From: Balanoglossus misakiensis
Taxonomy: Eukaryota > Hemichordata
Assembly (NCBI GenBank): GCA_040954595.2
Contig: CM082590.2
Location: forward strand, 7,192,001-7,256,000
Length of the DNA stretch: 64,000 bases
Direction: 5' to 3'
The position numbers and the translations under genes were made by a program. Below the pieces are notes generated by a model. The model saw nothing but the letters and a program-made list of their open reading frames with translations. It searched no databases and was not told where the DNA came from. Shown one piece after another: positions 1 through 11,240 of the stretch (position 1 is the first letter of the stretch; each line of letters opens with the position of its first letter).

Positions 1-2750
1 CCAAAATCACCAAAGGTCGTAAAATCACGAATTTTTCAGCTTTCACCATTTTCATGAGCTATAACCCATGAAAATCGTCAAAAAATGCCAAAATCACCAA
101 AGTTCGTAAAATCACGAATTTTTCACTTTTCACCATTTTCATGAGCTATAACCCATGAAAATCGTCAAACGATGCCAAAATCACCAAAGTTCGTAAAATC
201 ACGAATTTTTCACTTTTCACCATTTTCATGAGCTATAACCCATGAAAATCGTCAAAAAGTGCCAAAATCACCAAAGTTCGTAAAATCACGAATTTTTCAG
301 CTTTCACCATTTTCATGAGCTATAACCCATGAAAATCGTCAAAAAGTGCCAAAATCACCAAAGTTCGTAAAATCACGAATTTTTCAGTTTTCACCATTTT
401 CATGAGCTATAACCCATGAAAATCGTCAAAAAGTGCCAAAATCACCAAAGTTCGTAAAATCACGAAATTTTCAGCTATCACCATTTTCATGAGCTATAAC
501 CCATGAAAATCGTCCAAAAGTGCCAAAATCACCAAAGTTCGTAAAATCACGAATTTTTCAGTTTTCACCATTTTCATGAGCTATAACCCATGAAAATCGT
601 CAAAAAGTGCCAAAATCACCAAAGTTCGTAAAATCACGAATTTTTCAGTTTTCACCATTTTCATGAGCTATAACCCATGAAAATCGTCAAAAAGTGCCAA
701 AATCACCAAAGTTCGTAAAATCACGAATTTTTCAGCTATCACCATTTTCATGAGCTATAACCCATGAAAATCGTCAAAAAGTGCCAAAATCACCAAAAGT
801 CGTAAAATCACGAATTTTTCACTTTTCACCATTTTCATGAGCTATAACCAATGAAAATCGTCAAAAAATGCCAAAATCACCAAAGTTCGTAAAATCACGA
901 ATTTTTCAGCTTTCACAATTTTCATGAGCTATAACCCATGAAAATCGTCAAAAAATGCCAAAATCACCAAAGTTCGTAAAATCACGAATTTTTCACTTTT
1001 CACCATTTTCATGAGCTATAACCCATGAAAATCGTCAAAAAGTGCCAAAATCACCAAAGTTCGTAAAATCACGAATTTTTCAGTTTTCACCATTTTCATG
1101 AGCTATAACCCATGAAAATCGTCAAAAAGTGCCAAAATCACCAAAGTTCGTAAAATCACGAATTTTTCAGCTTTCACAATTTTCATGAGCTATAACCAAT
1201 GAAAATCGTCAAAAAATGCCGAAATCACCAAAGTTCGTGAAAATGGTGAAAGCTGAAAAATTCTTGATTTCACGAAATTTGGTGATTTCGGCAGTTTTTG
1301 ACGATTTTCATGGGTTATAGCTCATGAAAATGGTGAAAGCTGAAAAATTCGTGATTTTAGGAACTTTGGTGATTTCGGCATTTTTTGACGATTTTCATGG
1401 GTTATAGCTCATGAAAATTGTGAAAACTTAAAAATTCGGGATTTTATGAACTTTGGTGATTTCGGCATTTTTTGACGATTTTCATGGGTTATAGCTCATG
1501 AAAATGGTGAAAGCTGAAAAATTCTTGATTTTACGAAATTTGGTGATTTCGGTATTATTTGACGATTTTCATGGGTTATAGCTCATGAAAATGGTGGAAA
1601 CTGAAAAATTCGTGATTTTACGAACTTTGGTGATTTCGGCAGTTTTTGACGACTTTCATGGGTTATAGCTCATGAAAATGGTGAAAGCTGAAAAATTCGT
1701 GATTTTACGAACTTTGGTGATTTTGGCATTTTTTGACGATTTTCATGGGTTATAGCTCATGAAAATGGTGATAGCTGAAAAATTCGTGATTTTACGAACT
1801 TTGATGATTTCGGCTTTTTTTGACGATTTTCATGGGTTATAGCTCATGAAAATGATGAAAACTGAAAAATTCGTGATTTTAGGAACTTTGGTGATTTCGG
1901 CATTTTTGAGGATTTTCATGGGTTATAGCTCATGAAAATGGTGAAAGCTGAAAAATTCGTGATTTTAGGAACTTTGGTGATTTCGGCATTTTTTGACGAT
2001 TTTCATGGGTTATATAGCTCATGAAAATGGTGAAAGCTGAAAAATTCGTGATTTTACGAACTTTGGTGATTTTGGCACTTTTTGACGATTTTCATGGGTT
2101 ATAGCTCATGAAAATGGTGAAAGCTGAAAAATTCGTGATTTTACGAAATTTGGTGATTTCGGCACTTTTTGACGATTTTCATGGGTTATAGCTCATGAAA
2201 ATGGTGAAAACTGAAAAATTCGTGATTTTACGAAATTTGGTGATTTTGGCACTTTTTGACGATTTTCATGGGTTATTGCTCATGAAAATGGTGAAAGCTG
2301 AAAAATTCGTGATTTTACGAGCTTTGGTGATTTTGGCATTTTTTGACGATTTTCATGGGTTATAGCTCATGAAAATGGTGAAAGCTGAAAAATTCTTGAT
2401 TTTACGAAATTTGGTGATTTCGGCATTTTTTGACGATTTTCATGTTTTATAGCTCATGAAAATGGTGAAAGCTGAAAAATTCGTGACTTTACGAACTTTG
2501 GTGATTTCGGCATTTTTTGACGATTTTCATGGGTTATAGCTCATGAAAATGGTGAAAGCTGAAAAATTTCGGACTTTACGAACTTTGGTGATTTCGGCAT
2601 TTTTTGACGATTTTCATGGGTTATAGCTCATGAAAATGGTGAAAACTGAAAAATTCGTGATTTTACGAACTTTGGTGATTTCGACATTTTTCGACGATTT
2701 TCATGGGTTATAGCTCATGAAAATGGTGAAAGCTGAAAAATTCGTGATTT
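1..2750. repeat. 87-bp satellite array with an internal orientation switch
   Basis: About 31 tandem copies of an 87-bp AT-rich monomer (successive GCCAAAATCACC starts at 87, 174 and 261). Copies run in one orientation from 1 to about 1238 and in the opposite orientation from there to about 2745. Every monomer carries its own short inverted repeat, TTTTCATG and CATGAAAA separated by 10 bp. Copies left of the switch mostly read AAAATCACC, while copies to the right mostly carry the GAAATCACC variant on the same strand, so two subfamilies meet at the switch. The array probably extends beyond the window start. No coding potential was seen. Confidence 0.93.
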
Positions 2751-2899
2751 CGGCAAATCTGTCTTTTTTACAATTTATTGTATATCAATGTTCCATTTAG
2801 AATTTTTTTAGATGGGCATGAAATCAAACTGCGGAACTTCGATGATCTTCATGGGATCGGTATGCATCACTACACACACCATACCATTCATCTCCTCTT

Positions 2900-4068
2900 T
2901 AGACCATGAGCCAGTAGGGGTTTACCTCCCCCCCCCCCCCGGGGGAATTTTTGAGACAATGTTTTTCTGAAAGCCTATCATATACTGAGTAAAATTCACT
3001 TTGTTTGCCATCTGGGCACCGGGGCGTTTTCGAGTTATTGGCTTCTAAATTATATTGGGTAACGTATGTAGAAAAGCCTAAAAGTGCATATAAATTGACG
3101 TAGGGGGGTAAATTAGTCTTGTAAAATACTGTCTCTCTGAATGTATACCTAGAACAACAGGGAAGTATTTGGTATCAAAAGAAAGCTTAATAAACAAGCT
3201 TTCCATTAATTACAAAATTAAAGTGATATGACAAATCATGACATCATAGTGACGTCATAAGTCAAAATACCCTTACGAAAATGGTGTTCTGTTCACCTAT
3301 AATTTGTATAAATGTGAGGTTTTGCAAAACACGTCTCTGAGCAATTGTACTGATGAAAACTGTGATGTGTTTGGTATCAACAGAAAGCTGATTGAGTAAA
3401 GTATCTAATTATTGCAAAATATTGATATAATAATCAATTACGTCATCATTACGTCATACTTCCAAGTACCCTTACCAATTAGTGACTATGATGACAAGTT
3501 ATTACCCTAGGAGATAGGTGCCTTTAAATAAAAAAATTGGTAAGGAAGGTTTGTGAAGTCCATTCTATGTAAAAAATGGTGCTGATTCCAAAAAAGGCAG
3601 TCTTATTGACCCCACCCAAGACAAAATTGCCATTTTGGCACTTTTTAACCCAAAAAAGGTCATTTTTAGAAAACACTAAAAACACACTGTTTTCATCACA
3701 TTCGAAGATCTGATGACATATGATATGCCTATTCTATGTAAAATTTGGTTGATATTACGAAAAAAGCAGTCTGACTGACCCCAAACGAGACAGAATTGCC
3801 TTTTTGACCATTTTTTGCCCAAAAACGTCATTTTTAGACAAAACTTAAAACACACTCTTCTCTTCATATTGATTGATTTGATGATATATGGAAAGTCAAT
3901 TCTATGTGTAAATTGGTGAATATAAAACATAAAGCAGTCTTTTTGACCCCAATCAATACAAAAATGCCATTTTTGGCCACATTTTTGAGGTCAAATAAGG
4001 TCATTTTTACAAAAAAACTAAAAACAAACTGTTTTCTTCATATTCAGACATCATGTGATATAATATAA
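2900..4068 (+). repeat. Left arm of 3.7-kb inverted repeat
   Basis: This 1,169-bp segment reappears in reverse complement at 5247-6584. It contains a C-run/G-run junction at about 2928-2945, then unique-looking sequence, then diverged ~169-bp repeats (recurring elements: GGGGTCA, TCAGATCTTCGAATG, AAAATGACCTTTTT). Translations of matching stretches of the two arms (3676-3930 on minus, 5384-5698 on plus) are almost identical, so the arms are young or kept alike by gene conversion. The arm has one fewer 169-bp unit than the right arm. No convincing target duplication was found outside the arms. Confidence 0.9.
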
Positions 4069-5246
4069 TTTCTGATTTTGTATTCAGAACGAAGAGGATA
4101 AATGTTAACAATCTATCCGGAGCTGGTATAGATGTACTTAAAAAAATTATACCATGTATAACCGACTTATAGTATACAGTGTGAATACATGGATCGTCTC
4201 GTTTTATTGTTGAGTTCCATTTTAGGCTTAATGTGCCTTTCAATATCATCAATTCAACTGATATCATATGGTATGACATTTTAAATATGCAAATATAACA
4301 TCAAAACTCAAAAGGCAAAAAACACCAATTATTTTGTTTTCTGAAAAAGACAATTGTTGACTAGAAGATGGCTTAGTGGCAATTTTGTATTGAGTGGGGT
4401 CTTAATAAGACTGTTGTGTTGGTATCAGCATATTTTTTGCAAAAAATGGACTTTCCATTCATAATCAAACATTTAAATACGAAGAAAACAGCTTGTTTTC
4501 ATTTTTTCTTGAAATGACCTTTTCGACCAAAAATGGCCAAAATGACAATTTTGTAGGGCTGAAAAGAATTTTTTTTTTGGAATTGGCTCCCATTCAACAA
4601 AAATGGACCTTCTCCGTACATCATAAGATCTGAAAATAAAGAAAGAAGTTTTCAAACAGTTACCTTTTTTAAGCAAAGTGGCCAAAATGGCATTTTTTCC
4701 CTCTGTGGAGTCAGTAAGAGTGCTTTTTTGGAAAAATCGCTACTTTTAAGATAGAATGGACTTTTATTTATTATTAGATCACCAAAGGGAAACAAATAGC
4801 ATGTTTTTAGTATTTTCTAAAAATGACCCTTTTTGGGCAAAAAGTATTTTCATCTTCATTGAGATCAATAAGATTGCTTTTTCTAGAGTCAACAGCAATT
4901 TTTCAATAAATGGACTTTTCATACATGATCAAATTTCCAAATATAAAGAAAAACGTTTGCTTATTTCTTAAAATGGCCTTTTTGGGCAAAAACTTGCAAA
5001 AATACGCACTTTAATCTTGAGTGGCGCCAATAAACCTACTTTTTTGAATACCTACCAAATTTTACACAAGGTGGGTATACAATACATTATCAGATCTCCG
5101 AAAGTGAAGAAAATATATAAGTTTTGAGTGTTTTCTAAAAATGACATTTTTGGGGCAAAAAGTGGCAAAAATGGCACATTTGCCTTGAGTGGGGGTTAAT
5201 AAGGCTGCTATTTCTGGAATCAGAACTATTTTACACAGCATAAACT
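4069..5246. repeat. Spacer of the inverted repeat, degenerate ~170-bp repeats
   Basis: This 1.2-kb centre between the arms holds older, more diverged members of the same ~170-bp repeat, mostly in the orientation of the right arm from about 4330 onward. The orientation changes within 4070-4330. No open reading frame of interest is present. Confidence 0.7.
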
Positions 5247-6584
5247 TTTCATATATCACATGATCTCTGAATATGAAGAAAACAGTTTGTTTTTAGTTTT
5301 TCTGTAAAAATGACCTTTTTTGACCTCAAAAATATGGCCAAAAATGGCATTTTTGTATTGATTGGGGTCAAAAAGACTGCTTTATGTTTTATAGTCACCA
5401 TTTTACGCATAGAATTGACTTTCCATATATCATCAAATCAATCAATATGAAGAGAAGAGTGTGTTTTAAGTTTTGTCTAAAAATGACGTTTTTGGGCAAA
5501 AAATGGTCAAAAAGGCAATTTTGTCTCGTTTGGGGTCAGTCAGACTGCTTTTTTCGTAATATCAACCAAACTTTACATAGAATAGGCATATCATATGTCA
5601 TCAGATCTTCGAATGTGACGAAAACAGTTTGTTTTTGTTGTTTTCTAAAAATGACCTTTTTTGGGTTAAAAAGTGCCAAAACGGCAATTTTGTCTTAGGT
5701 GGGGTCAGTCAGACTGCTTTTTTCGTAATATCAACCAAACTTTACATAGAATAGGCATATCATATGTCATCAGATCTTCGAATGTGACGAAAACAGTGTG
5801 TTTTTAGTGTTTTCTAAAAATGACCTTTTTTGGGTTAAAAAGTGCCAAAATGGCAATTTTGTCTTGGGTGGGGTCAATAAGACTGCCTTTTTTGGAATCA
5901 GCACCATTTTTTACATAGAATGGACTTCACAAACCTTCCTTACCAATTGTTTTATTTAAAGGCACCTATCTCCTAGGGTAATAACTTGTCATCATAGTCA
6001 CTAATTGGTAAGGGTACTTGGAAGTATGACGTAATGATGACGTAATTGATTATTATATCAATATTTTGCAATAATTAGATACTTTACTCAATCAGCTTTC
6101 TGTTGATACCAAACACATCACAGTTTTCATCAGTACAATTGCTCAGAGACGTGTTTTGCAAAACCTCACATTTATACAAATTATAGGTGAACAGAACACC
6201 ATTTTCGTAAGGGTATTTTGACTTATGACGTCACTATGATGTCATGATTTGTCATATCACTTTAATTTTGTAATTAATGGAAAGCTTGTTTGTTAAGCTT
6301 TCTTTTGATACCAAATACTTCCCTGTTGTTCTAGGTATACATTCAGAGAGACAGTATTTTACAAGACTAATTTACCCCCCTACGTCAATTTATATGCACT
6401 TTTAGGCTTTTCTACATACGTTACCCAATATAATTTAGAAGCCAATAACTCGAAAACGCCCCGGTGCCCAGATGGCAAACAAAGTGAATTTTACTCAGTA
6501 TATGATAGGCTTTCAGAAAAACATTGTCTCAAAAATTCCCCCGGGGGGGGGGGGGGAGGTAAACCCCTACTGGCTCATGGTCTA
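5247..6584 (-). repeat. Right arm of 3.7-kb inverted repeat, one extra 169-bp unit
   Basis: This 1,338-bp segment is the reverse complement of 2900-4068 plus exactly one additional repeat unit: the GGGGTCAGTCAGACTGC segment occurs at 5532 and again at 5701 (period 169) but only once in the left arm. The length difference between the arms (169 bp) equals one unit. The outer end TCATGGTCTA mirrors TAGACCATGA at 2900. Confidence 0.9.
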
Positions 6585-7042
6585 CTTGGTTCGAAATCAA
6601 TTTCATGACAGTGTCTGTGATATAGGTCATCCTAGAACATAAAAGAAAGACACCATAAGATGTTATAGACAACACAGGACACCCATCTTCCCTGGGAGCG
6701 CTACCAACGTGCACAGTGTTCACATTATAATTTTCACGTGGCGCCATTCAAATTAATTCATCCACAAACAGAAAGTGCTCATCCCACGCTAAAAGGTGTT
6801 AAATGTCAGTTAAAGTAGCCTGTTAGGTTTTAATATTCTTTACAATATTCTAGGTCGAAGTAATACTTCAACCCAGTGGAAAGTTCTTTCTATGAATGTT
6901 GTTTCTAAGTCACTAATTTTGCTTTCACCCGTTATTGTTGTTGTTGTTGTTGTTGTTGATTTTCCCTCATTATAGTCACCAACATTACATAATGTTTAAA
7001 CCTCCACTTCTAGTGAAAATAACTGAACACTGAGGTACTTAC
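6585..7042. other. Gap between palindrome and HPGD-like exon 6
   Basis: This stretch contains a (GTT)n microsatellite at about 6937-6958. On the minus strand there is a possible terminal exon of the HPGD-like gene, starting after an acceptor CGCTCCCAG near 6695 and reading EDGCPVLSITSYG in a phase that fits exon 6. That reading frame runs on into the palindrome arm before it stops, so the true gene end is unresolved. Confidence 0.45.
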
Positions 7043-9501
7043 GGTGTAAAAAGCACAGTATTATTCATAGCATTGAAGTCGTCCATATAACGACAGTAAA
7101 CTTTATTTTGTATAGGTGTATCGATTCTGGCGGGACATATAGCAGCTACGTTGATTTTATTTTCACGAAATCTTTGTTCACCCTAAGGTCATAAACATGA
7201 AAACACACATTAATTATAAAAAGAATGTCTGTCTGTCTGTCTGTCTGTCTGTGTATGTATGTATGTATGTATGTATGTATGTATTCGTCCACACTCGCTG
7301 ATTAAGTCAATATACACATTTTCCTTGATTGTCGTATGCAAAATGTCCAATTTGAGCAAGTGAAAACCTACGGCAACACTTCGAGTATGCGCAAGGATTC
7401 CAGTCTTCGTAACAGCATATATTGGAATGAGAGGCGATGGGATTAAACCTAAAAGAAGGAAAGTGCAAAGATATAAAGCACCCTTGTCTACAAGTGTACT
7501 GCTTTATTTGTATTCTCAAAATACAGGCTATCACACCCAAGGCACTTAAACCTATAAACAGTATACTCTGGTAGCCTGTTGGTTAGACTCTCTCACAGCC
7601 CACGGTTCACTACAACAAGGCTCTTCACTGACGCGCCCTCAACCGTTTGGCAAGGGAGAAACACCGTTTGGTGTTGTGTAGCGAATCTCTCGCCGGGCAC
7701 ACATGCAATCAGACCATAAGCCTGCATGGACGGCGAGAGGGGCTGTGAGAGAGTCTACCTGTTGGTGTGATTGAAAGATATTTTGTTATAAGTTTGCAAT
7801 TGGTTTCATTCAAATTATCGACTTACCCCAACATGAGGCTGTATTGATGATCATTCCGCCATTTCCACCATTTTGTATTCCCATGAAATCCATTGCCAGC
7901 TCTGTACCAGACACAACGGCGCCCTAGTTGTAAGACAATGTAGCAAAATGCATGTTTATAATAGGTAACAGAAGGGCATACAACACACCACTGTTGGCTA
8001 TATACTAATAAGCATGAATACTAATGAGCATGAATATTAATGAGTAACCAGCACTCAAGTCAAGCTGGCTGGAACCCTGCATTACCATATTTGGCAATGC
8101 CGTTGGTGTGGTCGTCACCATGAGCATTCAAAAATAACCATGTAATATGGCTGGCACCAGTTGCACATACCAGATTGACGGCCATTGTTCTCTGCCAGTT
8201 GAATTCATCCATTATAGCGGCGTTGTTGAACAGCAGATCAATACTTCCATATTTAGTCTTTGTCTGCTGAAAAGCATCTGCAAGATTACTAGTTGTTATA
8301 ATCGTGTACTACTACTTCAAGATGATTCTGTTGAAATTGTCATTTTTCTCTTATTTTGTTCTTGGGCCTGGTAATTAGCTGACCTTGAATGATATTTATT
8401 ATTGGACCTGATTTGATGTCTTGTTCATGCATTTGTTGGCAAATGAATTCTTGTTCAGCCTAGAATACAAATTCTGCACAGTAACAATGCTGACTAAATA
8501 CACATAGGTTGTGCTAATAAACTGTCATCTTTTTCAGGGATTTGAACAGTAGATACACACACAAAACATACTGAAATAAGAGCGAAAAGTTACAGCTAAT
8601 GGAGCTTATACTGACCAAAACTTCACAACATATTACTGACCTTTCAGTTCAACATCTGAAGACACGTCGCATTGGATATAGAGAACCTTTTCTTCGCCAT
8701 ACTTTCCAACAAACTTCTTGTAACTGTCGCTTTTGGATTTGTCAGCAATGTCTACGAGTGCAACTCCCTTCAGATTGAACAGACGGGAAGGCAAATATCA
8801 AAACGAATTACATATTACTGATTTTAAGCAAACATTTAGGACAAGGGCAATGGGGTGACTAATACCGTTACTCCACCAAGGGCAATGCGGTGACTAAAAC
8901 CGTTACTCGGCCAAGGCAATGGGGTGACCAATACCATTACACAAACATATCAACAAATCGTAATTGCAAACAAACACTACGGAGGCAGAATTCATTGGAA
9001 CACTGTATTTCAGGTGTGTAGCTGGGAGGCGATATGGTATGGTGCCCCTTAACTCGTTGTTGCCATATATAGGATATTTGCAATGATCAACTATCTGGCT
9101 GGTTTCCGCCGTATTTTCGGCGCATTTCTCTAGAATTTGGGTTTTTATTTAACCCCTGAATACCCAAAGTGATTGTTTTAGGTCGTTTACTTGATGAAAT
9201 GGCTCGTTTCAGCCGGTTTATGGTCGTTTGGCCCGTTTGGGTCGTTTCAACATTTATCATATGCCAATATATATTTAGAATTGTTCTTTGTTGTGGGCGT
9301 TCCCAGGCCGCACAGTCACCGGTCTACATGTACTCCACTATGAACGATTATAACTCGGTTTCTTATGGGTTATTCATCTGAGATGTACCCTCAAAATTGT
9401 AAAGGTTTGCTTACCTTTGCCCCCTCTTCCAACAGCTTTTCGGCGATAGCACTTCCAATACCGCTGGCACCACCTGTTACAATCGCTGTCTTTGCCGCCA
9501 T
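7043..9501 (-). CDS. HPGD-like short-chain dehydrogenase/reductase (partial 3' end)
   Basis: Classical SDR of the NAD-dependent 15-hydroxyprostaglandin dehydrogenase type, a cytosolic enzyme oxidising a hydroxyl group; the exact substrate cannot be read. Six phase-consistent exons on the minus strand: 9501-9415, 8767-8641, 8277-8171, 7923-7827, 7448-7372, 7182-7043. The start ATG opens MAAKTAIVTGGASGIG, the TGxxxGIG dinucleotide-binding motif. Exon 2 has the VALVD strand and IQCDVSS. Exon 3 has LLFNNAAI, the NNAG-type motif with Ala for Gly. Exon 4 has INTAS, supplying the catalytic Ser. Exon 5 has YAVTK, the YxxxK pair. Exon 6 has INVAAICPARIDTP, matching the loop after beta-strand 6. About 30-40 C-terminal residues are not securely placed. 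It lies head-to-head with FOXRED2, 1.7 kb away. The family call is confident; orthology to vertebrate HPGD is less certain. Confidence 0.8.
7205..7285. repeat. (TGTC)n/(TGTA)n microsatellite
   Basis: Runs of CTGT and TATG tetranucleotides at about 7227-7283, in the intron between HPGD-like exons 6 and 5. Confidence 0.85.
7584..7757. mobile_element. 174-bp MITE, family G (Mutator-like, 9-bp duplication)
   Basis: The ends are inverted repeats, TAGACTCTCTCACAGCC and GGCTGTGAGAGAGTCTA. The element is flanked by the perfect 9-bp direct repeat CCTGTTGGT at 7575-7583 and 7758-7766. Nine-base duplications are typical of Mutator-like transposons. It sits in intron 4 of the HPGD-like gene. A second, rearranged copy is at 47388-47550. 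Confidence 0.88.
8835..8945. repeat. ~35-bp minisatellite, three copies
   Basis: Tandem units containing CAAGGCAATGGGGTGACTAA in intron 1 of the HPGD-like gene. A related single unit is present at 11018-11042, upstream of FOXRED2. Confidence 0.75.
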
Positions 9502-11240
9502 TACTCTGTGGCCTGTTGAGATGGGGTTATGATATGAACGTTATTGCAGGCAGGAATGAGGTCAAAACAGTCAACGTGACATGGCTCCAGGTTGCCTGCT
9601 AGGCAACTTGATGCCATTGTAGGCAAATCATTGAAAACTTGCCATTGACTTATCGCCATGATTAACACGGAGGTCAGAAAAAGGTCACGTCTCGGTCAAC
9701 ATATTTTAGAACTGATTTATTTTGGGGGCGAGTTGTTGTTTTGTCTGAATCGGGGCTCATGTTGATTTGTGTTGCAGATAATACTGGTCCCCAGGCTGAT
9801 AAGCATAACGCGTACGTGAGTTGGCAAGTCATGCGAGTGTTTTATGTAAATCAATTTTACAAACAGCCAACCAGTGTTGCTCAGACGGCTCGACGTCACA
9901 GATAGACATGCAAATTTTCTGCGTTTAACTTGTGTTACCTATAAGTTATGACCCATTTACAGTGGTCAACTGCAAAGACCAATAGACAGTGTTGACTCCC
10001 CATCGAAATATCTCAACTCAACACTTGAGTTTAACCTGTAACCTGCATCGAAGGTAGGACATTGACATTGTTTCAGTGTTTGCAAGGTGTCTGTTCGCGA
10101 CGACACGTTTAACCAACGAGGCGTAGTATCACATGACGATCTGAGTTTCTCAGGTTCTGGAGGTTGAGGCTTAAACGCAATGTTTTTTTTGTGTGACCAT
10201 GAGAAGACCATTCAAGGCACTTCATTGAAAATACCAACTGCAGCAGAGTAACACATACAATCAGTCAATGACTACGCATAGTACGACAGTACTTGAAGGT
10301 CTGGAGTTGTTTGCTCTCACGAATTGAGGTCAGCCAGTCCTGCAAAAGGTCACCCCAGGGGTGCGCTGCTATAGTTTGACCTTCCACACACTACTTATTT
10401 GCAAAACATAACCCTACCCAGGGATAGTAAATTTTGATATAGGTACAGTAACTTCACATATCATGGACAATTTACACCTAATTACATAATTCTTTCCAAC
10501 TTGACAATATTGCTAAAGACTTTTTCACCTAGGCCTATATTAACATACAGAGACAACTGGTCAACAATACTTGTCTACATACACCTGCTTAGGGAGACCC
10601 TGGCAACCAATACATGTTATGTCAAAGCAACGATGAAATGTGAAAAAAAAACGACAACATTGATTGCAATGATGTAAATAATAGCAGTTTAAGTTTTGAA
10701 CTTACTTTGACTTAAATTGCTAGACCAATGCCCGCAGTCGCAGATGGGGCGACAATAACTCTTTAACTATACCGACGAATAACGAATTGATTCATTTTTA
10801 TTAATTTTCAGAAAGTTGACCAGTAGTAAGCAATACCTCATCAAAGCAAGAAATGATGGCAGGTAGGAGCACCATGGCAAATATACAGCCTAACACTACC
10901 CTATATACACCCTTTTCCATGCATACCCGACAAGGTTCTTTAATAGATAGGCGTTTCCATGCATGGCCGACGAGGTTCTTAGATAGACATTTTCTTACTA
11001 ACTTACCCTTACATGACCAAGGCCATGGGGTGACTAACACCCTTACACGACCACGTCGAGGTTCTTAGATAGGGATTTCCATGCATAACCGCCGTGGTTC
11101 TTACATAGGGATTTCAATGCATAACCGTCGAGGTTCTTAGATAGGGGTTTCCATGCATAGCCGCCGTTGTTCTTAGATAAGCATTTTCTAAGATGGAGAC
11201 TTTTTTATGTTCAATGTAACATGATTTCCTTAACTTACAG
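9502..11240. other. Intergenic region between two head-to-head genes
   Basis: This region must hold the promoter of the HPGD-like gene and probably the first exon(s) of FOXRED2, whose N-terminal signal sequence could not be located. No exon could be supported by eye. The right part is occupied by a minisatellite. Confidence 0.6.
10915..11190. repeat. 36-bp minisatellite upstream of FOXRED2
   Basis: Imperfect tandem units carrying ATGCATAACCGCCG and GGTTCTTAGATAGG. The ATGCAT starts at 11081, 11117 and 11153 give a 36-bp period, with looser copies on the left. Confidence 0.85.

Noticed and set aside
1-2750. CRISPR-like array
   Set aside because: The repeats are contiguous 87-bp monomers with no unique spacers, in a split-gene animal genome; it is a satellite.
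3676-5698. Conserved peptide in the palindrome arms
   Set aside because: The two matching frames are alike only because the arms are inverted copies of a repeat; composition and repetition argue against coding.
2900-6584. LTR retrotransposon or Polinton
   Set aside because: Arms are inverted, not direct, and no integrase, polymerase or capsid-like coding lies between them.
9169-9381. 70-codon plus-strand frame
   Set aside because: Lies in the HPGD-like intron 1 in a segment related to repeats near 29200 and 39850.
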